Positions 1 through 7,837 are shown, counted from the first letter of the stretch. The stretch: 8,602 bases of DNA from Wenzhouxiangella sp. (GCA_007116585.1 SKIE01000041.1:1-8602); one strand, 5' to 3'. Notes: a model not told the origin generated them from the sequence alone. A program made the numbers and translations.

Positions 1-92
1 GGCTCGCCCCAGTCCGTATCCAGTACGTACTCCTCGCCCGCCTGAAACAGGTTCAGCGCACCGGTCCCTGCAATCAGGCCCAGATCGGTCAC
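1..92 (-). CDS. S-methyl-5'-thioinosine / purine nucleoside phosphorylase, N-terminal fragment
   Basis: Only the first 30 codons are inside the window; the gene continues off the left edge. The start is a GTG whose last two bases lie in the TGA of the upstream hpt gene (GTGA overlap), with a strong GAGGAG ribosome site five bases before it. The peptide begins VTDLGLIAGTGALNLF and continues to a D-T-D-W-G-E stretch. The GTG turn near the N terminus followed by a leucine-rich segment matches the phosphate-binding start of the MTAP/PNP phosphorylase family, for example the IIGGTG start of Pseudomonas MTI phosphorylase. Family members split methylthioinosine or methylthioadenosine with phosphate to free the base and methylthioribose 1-phosphate. 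Position directly after a hypoxanthine phosphoribosyltransferase favours methylthioinosine as substrate, because hypoxanthine would then be salvaged. Substrate specificity cannot be decided from this fragment. Confidence 0.75.
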   Translation of the reverse strand, partial: MTDLGLIAGTGALNLFQAGEEYVLDTDWGE

Positions 93-664
93 AGCAACTC
101 CTCGGTATCGGGCAGTGCCCAGATCTCGTCAAGCTGCCGCCAGTAGCCGTTCCAGTCCATGCCGCAGCCGAAAACGTAGCGATCGGGCACACGCAGCGCC
201 GCATCATCCACCCAGTCCCGGGCCAGACCGCGATCGTGATCCTTGAGCGTGAGTACTGCAGTGCAGACTTCTGCCGCACCCTCCTCCAGCAGGCGGCCAC
301 GCACGGCATCCATGGTGTGGCCTTCATCGAAGATGTCATCGACCAGAATCACGCTGCCGTGCACATTGTTCGGCCAGCGCACCCAGTCCAGCGTGCCGCC
401 CACGGTCCGGTCGCGGTAGCGCGTGGCATAGACGTGGTCGATGCGAAACGGAAACCGCAGACGCCGCGACAGTTGCACGGCGGGATACAGGCCACCGTTC
501 ATCAACACCATCAGCGTCACTTCATCGCGACCGGCCAGGCGCTCGGTCAGGCGCTCGGCCTGCCGGTCAAGCGCTGCGCTGACCGTGGCTGAGTCAATCA
601 GTCGCTCGCTGCCGCCGGGCCAACGCTTGTCTGATCCCCGCGTCGTGACCTCAGGCGGGCACAT
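89..664 (-). CDS. hpt: Hypoxanthine-guanine phosphoribosyltransferase
   Basis: A 191-residue type I phosphoribosyltransferase that should convert hypoxanthine or guanine plus PRPP into IMP or GMP in the cytoplasm. Visible motifs: MNGG at 55-58 (early loop binding pyrophosphate), ATRYR at 80-84 in the flexible loop region, the PRPP-binding motif VILVDDIFDEGHT at 105-117 with the acidic pair D109-D110, a KD pair at 141-142 after TLT-like purine-site strands, and DRYVFGCGMDWNGYWR at 161-176, typical of the C-terminal purine pocket. The ending and the DEGHT loop are those of the Pseudomonas-type enzyme rather than E. coli Hpt. The open frame extends further upstream to 760, but that part lies inside the preceding channel gene and has no family similarity. 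I place the start at the ATG at 664, which overlaps the channel gene by 14 bases; its ribosome site is weak, so coupling is likely. The stop overlaps the next gene. Confidence 0.9.
   Translation of the reverse strand: MCPPEVTTRGSDKRWPGGSERLIDSATVSAALDRQAERLTERLAGRDEVTLMVLMNGGLYPAVQLSRRLRFPFRIDHVYATRYRDRTVGGTLDWVRWPNNVHGSVILVDDIFDEGHTMDAVRGRLLEEGAAEVCTAVLTLKDHDRGLARDWVDDAALRVPDRYVFGCGMDWNGYWRQLDEIWALPDTEELL
98..103 (-). promoter_or_regulatory. Ribosome binding site GAGGAG for the phosphorylase gene
   Basis: GAGGAG on the minus strand lies inside the last codons of hpt, five bases before the GTG at 92. It supports this non-ATG start and coupled translation with hpt. Confidence 0.7.
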
Positions 665-1778
665 TAGACTGCCGCTCGCTGTGCTCCTGCGCCATCCGTT
701 CAGCCTGCTCGAGCTTGACCGAGCGGGTCGGGAAGGCAATCTCCGCGCCGTGCCCGGCAATGATGTCGCCGATCTTCAGCAGGACATCCTCGCGAACTTC
801 GTGATAGGTCGTCCAGACCGTCGTCCGAGTAAAGCAATACACCATGATATCAAGCGAGTGCGGGCCATAATTATCAAACTGCACCATGGTGGTCTGCGTG
901 GTATCCAGGTCCTCATGGCGCATGATCATGGCGCGGATATCGTCGACCACCGCCTTGACCACGCCCTGGTCATCATAGCGAAGCCCAATATGTTCAAAAA
1001 TGCGCCGATGGGTCATGCGCGACGGGTTTTCCACCGTGATCGTCGCGAACGTCGCGTTGGGCACATACATCGGCCGCTTGTCGAACTTGCGGATGGTGGT
1101 CATGCGCCAGCCAATCTTTTCGACCACGCCTTCGATATCCTGGTCCGGCGAACGCACCCAGTCGCCGACCGAAAACGGCCGATCCATGAACACCATGAAG
1201 CCGCCGAAGAAATTGGCCAGCAAGTCGCGTGCGGCCAGGCCCACGGCAATCCCGCCGACACCGCCGGCCGCCAGAAAGCCTGAAATTGGAATTTCGAGAA
1301 TGCTGAGCACGGTCAGCACCCCGGTCAGAATCACCGCGATGCGCACGATTCGGCCCAGCACGCTGACGGTAGTGATGTCGAAATCCAGGTTGCGTTTGCG
1401 CCGCTCGGCCACGTAGGCCTGTTCGAAACCGGTGGTCAACCGGAAGAAGAGCCATGTCGCCGCCAGCACCAGCCCAAGCTGCTGCAGTGCGTTGAGAAAA
1501 TCGCTGGAAAAGTAGACAAAATCGGTATGCGGCGTCATCACTCTGGCCGCCATGACCAGCCCCTGCCACCAAATCAGCAGCGAGATCGGGCGCTTGCCGG
1601 CATAGACGATGGCGTTATCCCAGTGATGACGGGTCTTCTCGGCGTATTTCTCCAGCCGGCCGATGAAGCTGCGATACAGAAACTCCAGCAGCAAGGCGGC
1701 CAGGATGATGAGAAACGCCTGCAACACCCAGGCGGGAATGCCGACCAGCCCGCCCAGTTGATCAATGTATTCGGTCAT
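651..1778 (-). CDS. MscS-family mechanosensitive channel, YnaI-like
   Basis: A 375-residue inner-membrane channel expected to open under membrane tension and release solutes during osmotic downshock. Hydrophobic segments lie at about residues 14-35, 64-81, 97-117, 139-161 and 165-199; the last is the pore-lining helix, rich in Gly and Ala (AAGGVGGIAVGLAARD, 170-185). It is followed by the MscS beta domain, with DRPFSVGDWVRSPD at 199-212, YVPN at 238-241 and ENPSRMTHRRI at 250-260. This arrangement, the IEGVVEKIGWR stretch and the MVYCFTRTTVW segment (312-322) strongly resemble E. coli YnaI, which is 343 residues; the extra length is partly a charged C-terminal tail. The TM number suggests the five-helix YnaI architecture rather than three-helix MscS. 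The start ATG overlaps the nagZ stop as ATGA, and the end overlaps hpt by 14 bases. Gating threshold and ion preference cannot be read from sequence. Confidence 0.92.
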   Translation of the reverse strand: MTEYIDQLGGLVGIPAWVLQAFLIILAALLLEFLYRSFIGRLEKYAEKTRHHWDNAIVYAGKRPISLLIWWQGLVMAARVMTPHTDFVYFSSDFLNALQQLGLVLAATWLFFRLTTGFEQAYVAERRKRNLDFDITTVSVLGRIVRIAVILTGVLTVLSILEIPISGFLAAGGVGGIAVGLAARDLLANFFGGFMVFMDRPFSVGDWVRSPDQDIEGVVEKIGWRMTTIRKFDKRPMYVPNATFATITVENPSRMTHRRIFEHIGLRYDDQGVVKAVVDDIRAMIMRHEDLDTTQTTMVQFDNYGPHSLDIMVYCFTRTTVWTTYHEVREDVLLKIGDIIAGHGAEIAFPTRSVKLEQAERMAQEHSERQSNVPA

Positions 1779-2833
1779 TGATTCGCTCCGCTCAAGGCAT
1801 CGAGTGATTCGCGCCAGGCCCGAAATTCCGGCACCAGCAGCTGCTCTTCCATACTCATCATTGCACGACCATACAGCGCCTCGAAACGCTTCAGCGTCAC
1901 GGGCGGCAGATCCAGCGGCGACGCATCCAGCAGCGCACGGACCGAGTCCGGCTTGCAGACGAGCGCCAGATCACAGCCGGCTGCAAAGGCCTGGCCCAGC
2001 CGCTGCGCCAGATCACCGGCAGTCGAGGCGCCGACCATGTCAAGATCATCTGAGATCACCAGCCCCTGAAAACCCAGTCGGGAGCGCAACACATCTCCGA
2101 TCCAGCGTGATGAAAATCCGGCCGGTTCGGCATCAACGCCTGGATAGCAGACATGCGCCATCATCACCGATGCCAGACGATCGGCCAGCGCGTTGAACGG
2201 GGCCAGATCCTGCTCCAACTGGTCTTGCTCGCGCGCGTCGGTGACCACGCAGTGATGGGAGTCGGCTGCTACCGAGCCATGACCCGGAAAGTGTTTGCCG
2301 CAGGCCGCCATGCCTGCGTCCTTCATGCCAGCCAGATAGAAGCGTCCCAGCTCGATAACGGCCTCGGGATCAGCCCCGAGGGCCCGATCTCCGATCACCT
2401 CACTGCCCCGATCCAGATCCAGCACCGGCGCAAAGCTGATATCGACACCCAGGCCCAGCATTTCTGCCGCCATCACCCGGCCATGTCGATAGGCCAGATC
2501 GCAGGCCCGATCAGGATGCGAGTCGAACCAACGGCCCAAGGCCGCCAGCGGCGGCAGTCGGGTCAAACCCGATCCGCGGAAGCGCTGGACACGCCCGCCC
2601 TCCTGGTCGACTGCGACCAACAGCCTGGGCTGCCTGAGTGCGCGAATATCCGCGATCAGGTCGCTGACCTGGTCCACGGAGGCAAAATTACGGGAAAACA
2701 GAATCACGCCGCCGACGCCGGGGTGCAGCAGCAGCTGACGCGTGGCGTCATCCAGGCTCAGGCCGTTGATGCCCACCAGCAGCGGCCCGACACACGTCCC
2801 GCTAGTCATGTCGGTATTCGTGTCAGAATTCAT
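1775..2833 (-). CDS. nagZ: Beta-N-acetylhexosaminidase (peptidoglycan recycling)
   Basis: A 352-residue glycoside hydrolase family 3 enzyme, cytoplasmic in Gram-negatives, which removes GlcNAc from GlcNAc-anhydromuropeptides during cell-wall recycling. Visible hallmarks: HPGVGGVILFSRN (37-49), VDQEGGRVQR (75-84), APVLDL (135-140), the KHFPGHG motif (180-186) followed by D191-S192-H193, where the histidine is the general acid/base, and ISDDLDM (260-266), where D262 aligns with the nucleophilic aspartate. No signal peptide is evident, as expected. The chosen ATG forms an ATGA overlap with the stop of rlmD. An internal ATG eight codons later is closer to the usual family N terminus but has no better ribosome site, so the start could be either. 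The stop overlaps the channel gene start. NagZ products can induce AmpC beta-lactamase in bacteria with AmpR; no ampR or ampC is present here. Confidence 0.95.
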   Translation of the reverse strand: MNSDTNTDMTSGTCVGPLLVGINGLSLDDATRQLLLHPGVGGVILFSRNFASVDQVSDLIADIRALRQPRLLVAVDQEGGRVQRFRGSGLTRLPPLAALGRWFDSHPDRACDLAYRHGRVMAAEMLGLGVDISFAPVLDLDRGSEVIGDRALGADPEAVIELGRFYLAGMKDAGMAACGKHFPGHGSVAADSHHCVVTDAREQDQLEQDLAPFNALADRLASVMMAHVCYPGVDAEPAGFSSRWIGDVLRSRLGFQGLVISDDLDMVGASTAGDLAQRLGQAFAAGCDLALVCKPDSVRALLDASPLDLPPVTLKRFEALYGRAMMSMEEQLLVPEFRAWRESLDALSGANQ

Positions 2834-4158
2834 GGGCGCTCGAACAAGGCAATGGATTCAACATGAGCAGTGTGCGGGAACATGTCGACAATGCCGGCGC
2901 TTTCCAGCGAAAAACCATGCTCCCGCACCAGCACGCCAGCATCCCTGGCCAGCGTGGCCGGATTACACGAGACATAGACCAGCCGCTTGACGCCACTGGC
3001 CGAGACGGTCGGCAGCACTTCCAACGCGCCGGAGCGCGGCGGGTCGATCAGCGCGGCATTGAAGCGCGAGCGAAACCAGGGCCGGCCTGAAACGTCTTCG
3101 GTCAGATCAGCGACAGCGAAATCGACGTTGTCGATGCCGTTTTTTGCAGCATTCGCCCGGGCCGCGTCGATCAACTCCGGCGCGCCTTCGATGCCGAGCA
3201 CGTAGCCGGCATGACGGGCCAGCGGCAGACTGAAATTACCCAACCCGCAGAACAGATCAAGCACGCGTTCATCCGGGCCGGGACTGAGCAGCGCCAGAGC
3301 GCGGTCGACCATCATCCTGTTGGCCGCGGCGTTGACCTGAACAAAATGCTGCGGATGAAAGTCCAGGCTCAGATCCAGGGCCTCGAATCGATACGACAGC
3401 TGATGGTTTTCGGGCCACAGGCGATGGACCGTGTCCGGGCCTTTGGGCTGCAGATAGACCGCAATGTGCTCCCGCTCGGCCCACTGTTTGAGCAACATCA
3501 GATCGTCCGTCTCCAGCGGGCGCAGGTGCCGGATCACGATGGCCGAAGCATCGTCACCGCTGGCGGTTTCGATCTGCGGCACCGCATCAGCGACGCTGAG
3601 CGACCCCAGCAGCGCCGACAGGCTTTCCAGGCGGTGACTGAAATCCGGATGCAGCACGCGGCAGTGCCCGACATCGGCCACGAAACGGCCCTGCTTCTCC
3701 CGAAAGCCGACCAGCACTCGCCCCTTGCCTTCGACCCAGCGCGCGCTCAGACGACTGCGCCTGCGATACAACCAGGGCTCAGCCGCAAGCGGCTCCGACC
3801 ACTTTTGAGGTGCCACCTCCCCGATCCGTTCCAGGTTGTCGACCAGGCGCTTGTGCTTGAAACGCAGCTGCGCATCGTGATCGAGGTGCTGAAGCGCACA
3901 GCCACCACACTGCTCGAACCAGGGGCAAGCCGGCTCGATCCGATCAGGCGAGGCGGTGATGACCTCTTCGCAGATGCCCTCATCGAAACGACGGTTGCGC
4001 CCAACCAGGCGGACCCGGACGGTTTCGCCCGGCAGCGCTCCATGGACAAAGATTGCCTTGTCGCCCACCCGTCCCACACCGCGGCCATCGTGGGCCAGGT
4101 CGGTCATTTCAGCCAATACCGGCTCAGCCGGCAATTTCCGGCGGCGTCTTCTACTCAT
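2830..4158 (-). CDS. rlmD: 23S rRNA (uracil-5-)-methyltransferase RlmD
   Basis: A 442-residue SAM-dependent RNA methyltransferase of the RumA/TrmA family, predicted to make m5U at position 1939 (E. coli numbering) of 23S rRNA. Domain order: a very basic N terminus (SRRRRRK); a TRAM domain at about 10-70; an iron-sulfur cluster site with Cys78, Cys84, Cys87 (the CGGC motif) and Cys166; then a Rossmann methyltransferase with LDLFCGLGNFSLPLA (300-314), the catalytic-face DPPRSG (372-377), and VSCNP with nucleophile Cys398. It closes with the family ending HVESIALFER, whose Glu434 is the likely general base. The four cluster cysteines separate RlmD from TrmA, which lacks the cluster. The start ATG has no clear ribosome site. 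It is the first gene of the overlapping group with nagZ, the channel, hpt and the phosphorylase; its stop overlaps nagZ by four bases. Confidence 0.95.
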   Translation of the reverse strand: MSRRRRRKLPAEPVLAEMTDLAHDGRGVGRVGDKAIFVHGALPGETVRVRLVGRNRRFDEGICEEVITASPDRIEPACPWFEQCGGCALQHLDHDAQLRFKHKRLVDNLERIGEVAPQKWSEPLAAEPWLYRRRSRLSARWVEGKGRVLVGFREKQGRFVADVGHCRVLHPDFSHRLESLSALLGSLSVADAVPQIETASGDDASAIVIRHLRPLETDDLMLLKQWAEREHIAVYLQPKGPDTVHRLWPENHQLSYRFEALDLSLDFHPQHFVQVNAAANRMMVDRALALLSPGPDERVLDLFCGLGNFSLPLARHAGYVLGIEGAPELIDAARANAAKNGIDNVDFAVADLTEDVSGRPWFRSRFNAALIDPPRSGALEVLPTVSASGVKRLVYVSCNPATLARDAGVLVREHGFSLESAGIVDMFPHTAHVESIALFERP

Positions 4159-4189
4159 TCGAATCTGTAACTCGGAGACCGCGACGTTC

Positions 4190-4215
4190 CTGCCGCCTCA
4201 CGGCGGCAGTTTTTT
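4190..4215 (+). terminator. Hairpin plus T-tract oriented for plus-strand transcription
   Basis: CTGCCGCC (4190-4197) and GGCGGCAG (4202-4209) form a perfect 8-bp GC-rich stem with a four-base loop, followed directly by six T (4210-4215). This is a textbook intrinsic terminator on the plus strand. Both flanking genes are on the minus strand; in that direction the A-tract comes before the hairpin and overlaps the TAA of the lipoprotein gene, and no U-tract follows. It may stop antisense transcription coming from rlmD territory, or merely protect the mRNA 3' end of the lipoprotein gene. Confidence 0.55.
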
Positions 4216-4792
4216 ATTTCTGCGTCCAGCTGCCGTCAGAGCGCTGGTAGATCCATCCGGCGCGCGCGTTGGCGATCCACTGACGGGCAAAAGTCTGGCG
4301 GATCTCGTCTTCCCATTCGGGTCGACCGTTGGCCACCGCAATCTCGCGATAAACCGCACGCCGGTCAGAGTTTTCTTCACCGATCACCCGCTCGAGATTG
4401 CGTCGATCGGCCAGGCCAATCGCGCTGCGATCGCGGATCTCAACCAGGCCATCGTTCGACAGGCCGATCGCGCCAGCGTCATACCAGGCCGCCAGATGTT
4501 CGCGATGACGGGCCGCCATGCGCTGCTTGAGTTCCTGGACCTGCGGGGTGTCGATATCGATATTCGGGCTCGCTGCATAAGCCCGGCCCATGAACAGGTC
4601 CGACAACTGGAACCCTGTGGCCGGCGGTGGTGGCGGCGCCTGCTCACTGCGGCCATCCTCGCCGAGCACGTCCTGAATGAAGCGATCCGCCGCCCGCTCT
4701 GCAGCTGCTTCGGGGAAGTACACGTTGATCGTGACACAGGCGGCCAGGGTCATGACCAGACCGATCAGCATCAGGGAAAGAAATCGTGTCAT
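4214..4792 (-). CDS. YdbL-like DUF1318 family lipoprotein
   Basis: A 192-residue predicted lipoprotein. Residues 1-18 are a signal peptide ending in the lipobox LAAC with Cys19, so the mature protein should be lipid-anchored and face the periplasm. Then follows a TINVYFP segment and an Ala/Glu-rich helix (28-44), a Pro-rich spacer (APPPPPA, 52-58), a stretch ending in AYAAS (71-75), and the DUF1318 domain at about 82-192 with TPQVQELKQRM, SNDGLVEIRD, EENSDRRAVYREIA and a C-terminal GWIYQRSDGSWTQK. That ending matches E. coli YdbL (about 108 residues), which works with YnbE and the large AsmA-like YdbH in lipid transport between membranes. Neither partner gene is in the window. The start at 4792 has AGGAG nine bases upstream; the open frame runs on into radA but that extension is not family-like. 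Exact function is unknown. Confidence 0.88.
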   Translation of the reverse strand: MTRFLSLMLIGLVMTLAACVTINVYFPEAAAERAADRFIQDVLGEDGRSEQAPPPPPATGFQLSDLFMGRAYAASPNIDIDTPQVQELKQRMAARHREHLAAWYDAGAIGLSNDGLVEIRDRSAIGLADRRNLERVIGEENSDRRAVYREIAVANGRPEWEDEIRQTFARQWIANARAGWIYQRSDGSWTQK

Positions 4793-4801
4793 CGGATTGT
4801 G

Positions 4802-4806
4802 CTCCT
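4802..4806 (-). promoter_or_regulatory. Ribosome binding site AGGAG for the lipoprotein gene
   Basis: AGGAG nine bases before the ATG at 4792. It fixes the start that gives a clean lipoprotein signal peptide and rules out the longer open frame into radA. Confidence 0.7.
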
Positions 4807-4819
4807 GAGAATAAAGACT

Positions 4820-4866
4820 GCTGTCGCAGCGTTGCACGGTGTTGCCTTTACAGTGCCGCAGACAGC
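4820..4866 (-). promoter_or_regulatory. Interrupted stem-loop between radA and the lipoprotein gene
   Basis: In the 103-base gap, three nested complementary blocks line up: GCTGTC/GACAGC outside, GCG/CGC in the middle and GCAC/GTGC inside, enclosing a loop of about 15 bases. On the minus strand the outer arm is followed by AGTCTTTATTCTC and then the ribosome site. It could be a weak radA terminator, an attenuator, or a 5' leader structure for the lipoprotein gene. The run after it is not a clean U-tract. No convincing promoter was found in the rest of the gap. Confidence 0.3.
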
Positions 4867-4895
4867 TTGAATGATGCCTGAATAGTGTACGCGAT

Positions 4896-6269
<1,374 letters not shown>

Positions 6270-6287
6270 TTGCGGTATTTTAGGCTC

Positions 6288-7286
6288 ATGACGCGCAATG
6301 AACAGCCCATGATCGGCGAATCGCAGGCATTTCTGGAAGTGCTGGAGCAGGTCTCCAAAGCCGCCGCGATGAGCCGGCCGGTGCTGGTGGTAGGCGAAAG
6401 GGGCAGCGGCAAGGAGCTCATCGCAGAGCGGCTGCATTTTCTCTCTCCGCGCTGGGACCAGCCGCTGGTCAAGCTCAATTGTGCGGCCATCAGCGAAAGC
6501 CTGCTGGAATCAGAGCTGTTCGGACACGAAGCCGGGGCATTCACCGATGCCACCCAGCGACGCACCGGGCGCTTCGAGGCCGCCGACGGCGGCAGCCTGT
6601 TCCTGGACGAACTGCCCAGCACCACCCTGGCGGTCCAGGAGAAGATTCTGCGCGTCATTGAATACGGTCGCTTCGAGCGACTGGGGTCGTCGCGCACACT
6701 GCAGGTCGATGTGCGCCTGATCGGGGCGGCCAACGTCGACCTGCCCGAACTGGCGGCCCAGGGCCGCTTTCGCTCCGACCTGCTCGACCGGCTGGCGTTC
6801 GACGTGATTACCCTGCCGCCGCTGCGGGCCCGGTCGGCCGATATTCTGCCCCTGGCCGAACATTTCGCCATGCGCATCAGCCGTGAACTGGGCCGCAGCC
6901 TGTTCGCCGGCTTCAGCCCACAGGCCACTGAACAACTCCTCAGCCACGCCTGGCCCGGGAACGTGCGCGAACTGCGCAACGTGGTCGAAAGAGCGGTCTA
7001 CCGGCATGATGAGCCCGCAGAGCCCCTGGATACCCTGAGCTTTGATCCGTTTGAATCACCCTGGCGGCCGCGGCAAGACAAGGCGGAAGCGTCGTCGGAG
7101 CAGCCACCGCCGGATCTGCGCGAGCAGCCCATCGATCTGCGCGGATATCTCGACAAGCAGGAAAAGAAACTGGCCGAACAGGCCCTGAGCATCAGCCGTG
7201 GCCACAAACAGGCCGCCGAGCGGCTGGGGCTCAGCTATGACCAGTTGCGCGGCATCCTGCGCAAGCACGGGCTGACCGGGCGCTGA
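6288..7286 (+). CDS. pspF: Sigma-54-dependent activator PspF (phage shock response)
   Basis: A 332-residue bacterial enhancer-binding protein without an N-terminal sensory domain, as in PspF, which activates the psp genes when the inner membrane is stressed and is inhibited by PspA. AAA+ motifs: Walker A GERGSGKE (36-43), the sigma-54 contact loop at 83-88 reading GAFTDA instead of GAFTGA, Walker B SLFLDEL with D107 and E108, Arg162 and Arg168 as candidate arginine fingers, and the WPGNVREL sensor II motif (222-229). Trp56, the residue used by PspA for inhibition in E. coli, is present, and these residues fall at the same numbers as in E. coli, which supports the start at 6288. An acidic, Pro-rich linker (241-285) leads to a Fis-type helix-turn-helix (about 303-328, KQAAERLGLSYDQLRGIL). 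pspA is not in the window. The open frame extends about 700 bases upstream antisense to radA; I reject that part. Confidence 0.93.
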   Translation: MTRNEQPMIGESQAFLEVLEQVSKAAAMSRPVLVVGERGSGKELIAERLHFLSPRWDQPLVKLNCAAISESLLESELFGHEAGAFTDATQRRTGRFEAADGGSLFLDELPSTTLAVQEKILRVIEYGRFERLGSSRTLQVDVRLIGAANVDLPELAAQGRFRSDLLDRLAFDVITLPPLRARSADILPLAEHFAMRISRELGRSLFAGFSPQATEQLLSHAWPGNVRELRNVVERAVYRHDEPAEPLDTLSFDPFESPWRPRQDKAEASSEQPPPDLREQPIDLRGYLDKQEKKLAEQALSISRGHKQAAERLGLSYDQLRGILRKHGLTGR

Positions 7287-7321
7287 ACCCTGACCGGGAC
7301 GCCGCAGTCAGCCGGCGACCT

Positions 7322-7831
7322 TCAGTCTCCGGCGCGACGCCGGCGGGATCGGCGCACGCTCCGGGTCGGCACCATCCAGAAGGTCGCGCCGATGCCCAAC
7401 AGCCCGAAGCCCACCACCAGACCAAAAAAGGCTCGGGTATCGGCACCCGGGTTCAGTACCGCGCGTTCGGGCCGCTCCGGGTGATAGTGCACGAGCACAG
7501 CCCCACCCGGCACATAATGTACCAGTTCATCGCGTGCCATCTGCTCGGTACGCCCACCGAGCCGGCGGGTGTAAAACAGTCGGTCGCTGGAATAGACCTG
7601 CCCATCAAGCTCGTAGCGATATTCAACCCGCACCTGCCAACCACCGCCCGTTCGCGCACCGGCAACCGGTGCGGCCGTCGCCTCAATGACCGTCCCGGAC
7701 ACGGTGGGCCAGTTCAGGCTGTCGTTGCCCGCCCACAGCAGCCTGACCCGATCCTGAATCAAGGCAAGGCCCATGATCACTACCAATACGGCCGCGATAC
7801 GACGAATTCGTTTCTGGCCTGATCGTTCCAA
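7322..7831 (-). CDS. DUF3592 domain membrane protein
   Basis: A 169-residue protein of unknown function. One hydrophobic helix at about 10-27, a soluble domain at 40-128, a second helix at about 134-155, and a very basic tail (RRSRRRR). The middle has the DUF3592 pattern: WPTVSGTVIEA (41-51), VEYRYELDGQVYSSDRL (69-85), YVPGGAVLVHYHPERPERAVLNPG (106-129), where the last stretch is the conserved V-x-Y-x-P ... A-x-L-x-P-G ending. The central domain lies between the two helices and probably faces the periplasm; the positive tail would stay inside. The start is TTG at 7831, with AGAGG six bases upstream; no ATG or GTG start exists between it and the upstream in-frame stop. It is convergent with pspF, separated by 35 bases. 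Any role in envelope stress is inference from position only. Confidence 0.85.
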   Translation of the reverse strand: MERSGQKRIRRIAAVLVVIMGLALIQDRVRLLWAGNDSLNWPTVSGTVIEATAAPVAGARTGGGWQVRVEYRYELDGQVYSSDRLFYTRRLGGRTEQMARDELVHYVPGGAVLVHYHPERPERAVLNPGADTRAFFGLVVGFGLLGIGATFWMVPTRSVRRSRRRRAGD

Positions 7832-7837
7832 AAGATG

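Noticed and set aside
441..1283. Long plus-strand open frame of 280 codons
   Set aside because: It is antisense to the well-supported channel and hpt genes and shows no family motif; such frames are common shadows in GC-rich DNA.
1983..2000. Sigma-54-like GG-N10-GC sequence on the minus strand
   Set aside because: It lies within the nagZ reading frame, lacks the T of the TGG box and precedes no gene start.
3211..4170. Plus-strand open frame of 319 codons opposite rlmD
   Set aside because: Rich in Gln, Arg and His with no domain signature, fully covered by rlmD on the other strand.
3956..4870. Plus-strand open frame of 304 codons across rlmD and the lipoprotein gene
   Set aside because: Antisense to two recognisable genes, and it crosses the terminator-like hairpin; no motif.
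7329..7343. Inverted repeat CCGGCG-CGA-CGCCGG as a convergent terminator
   Set aside because: The stem is inside the DUF3592 coding end (Arg/Ala codons) and neither strand has a T-tract after it.
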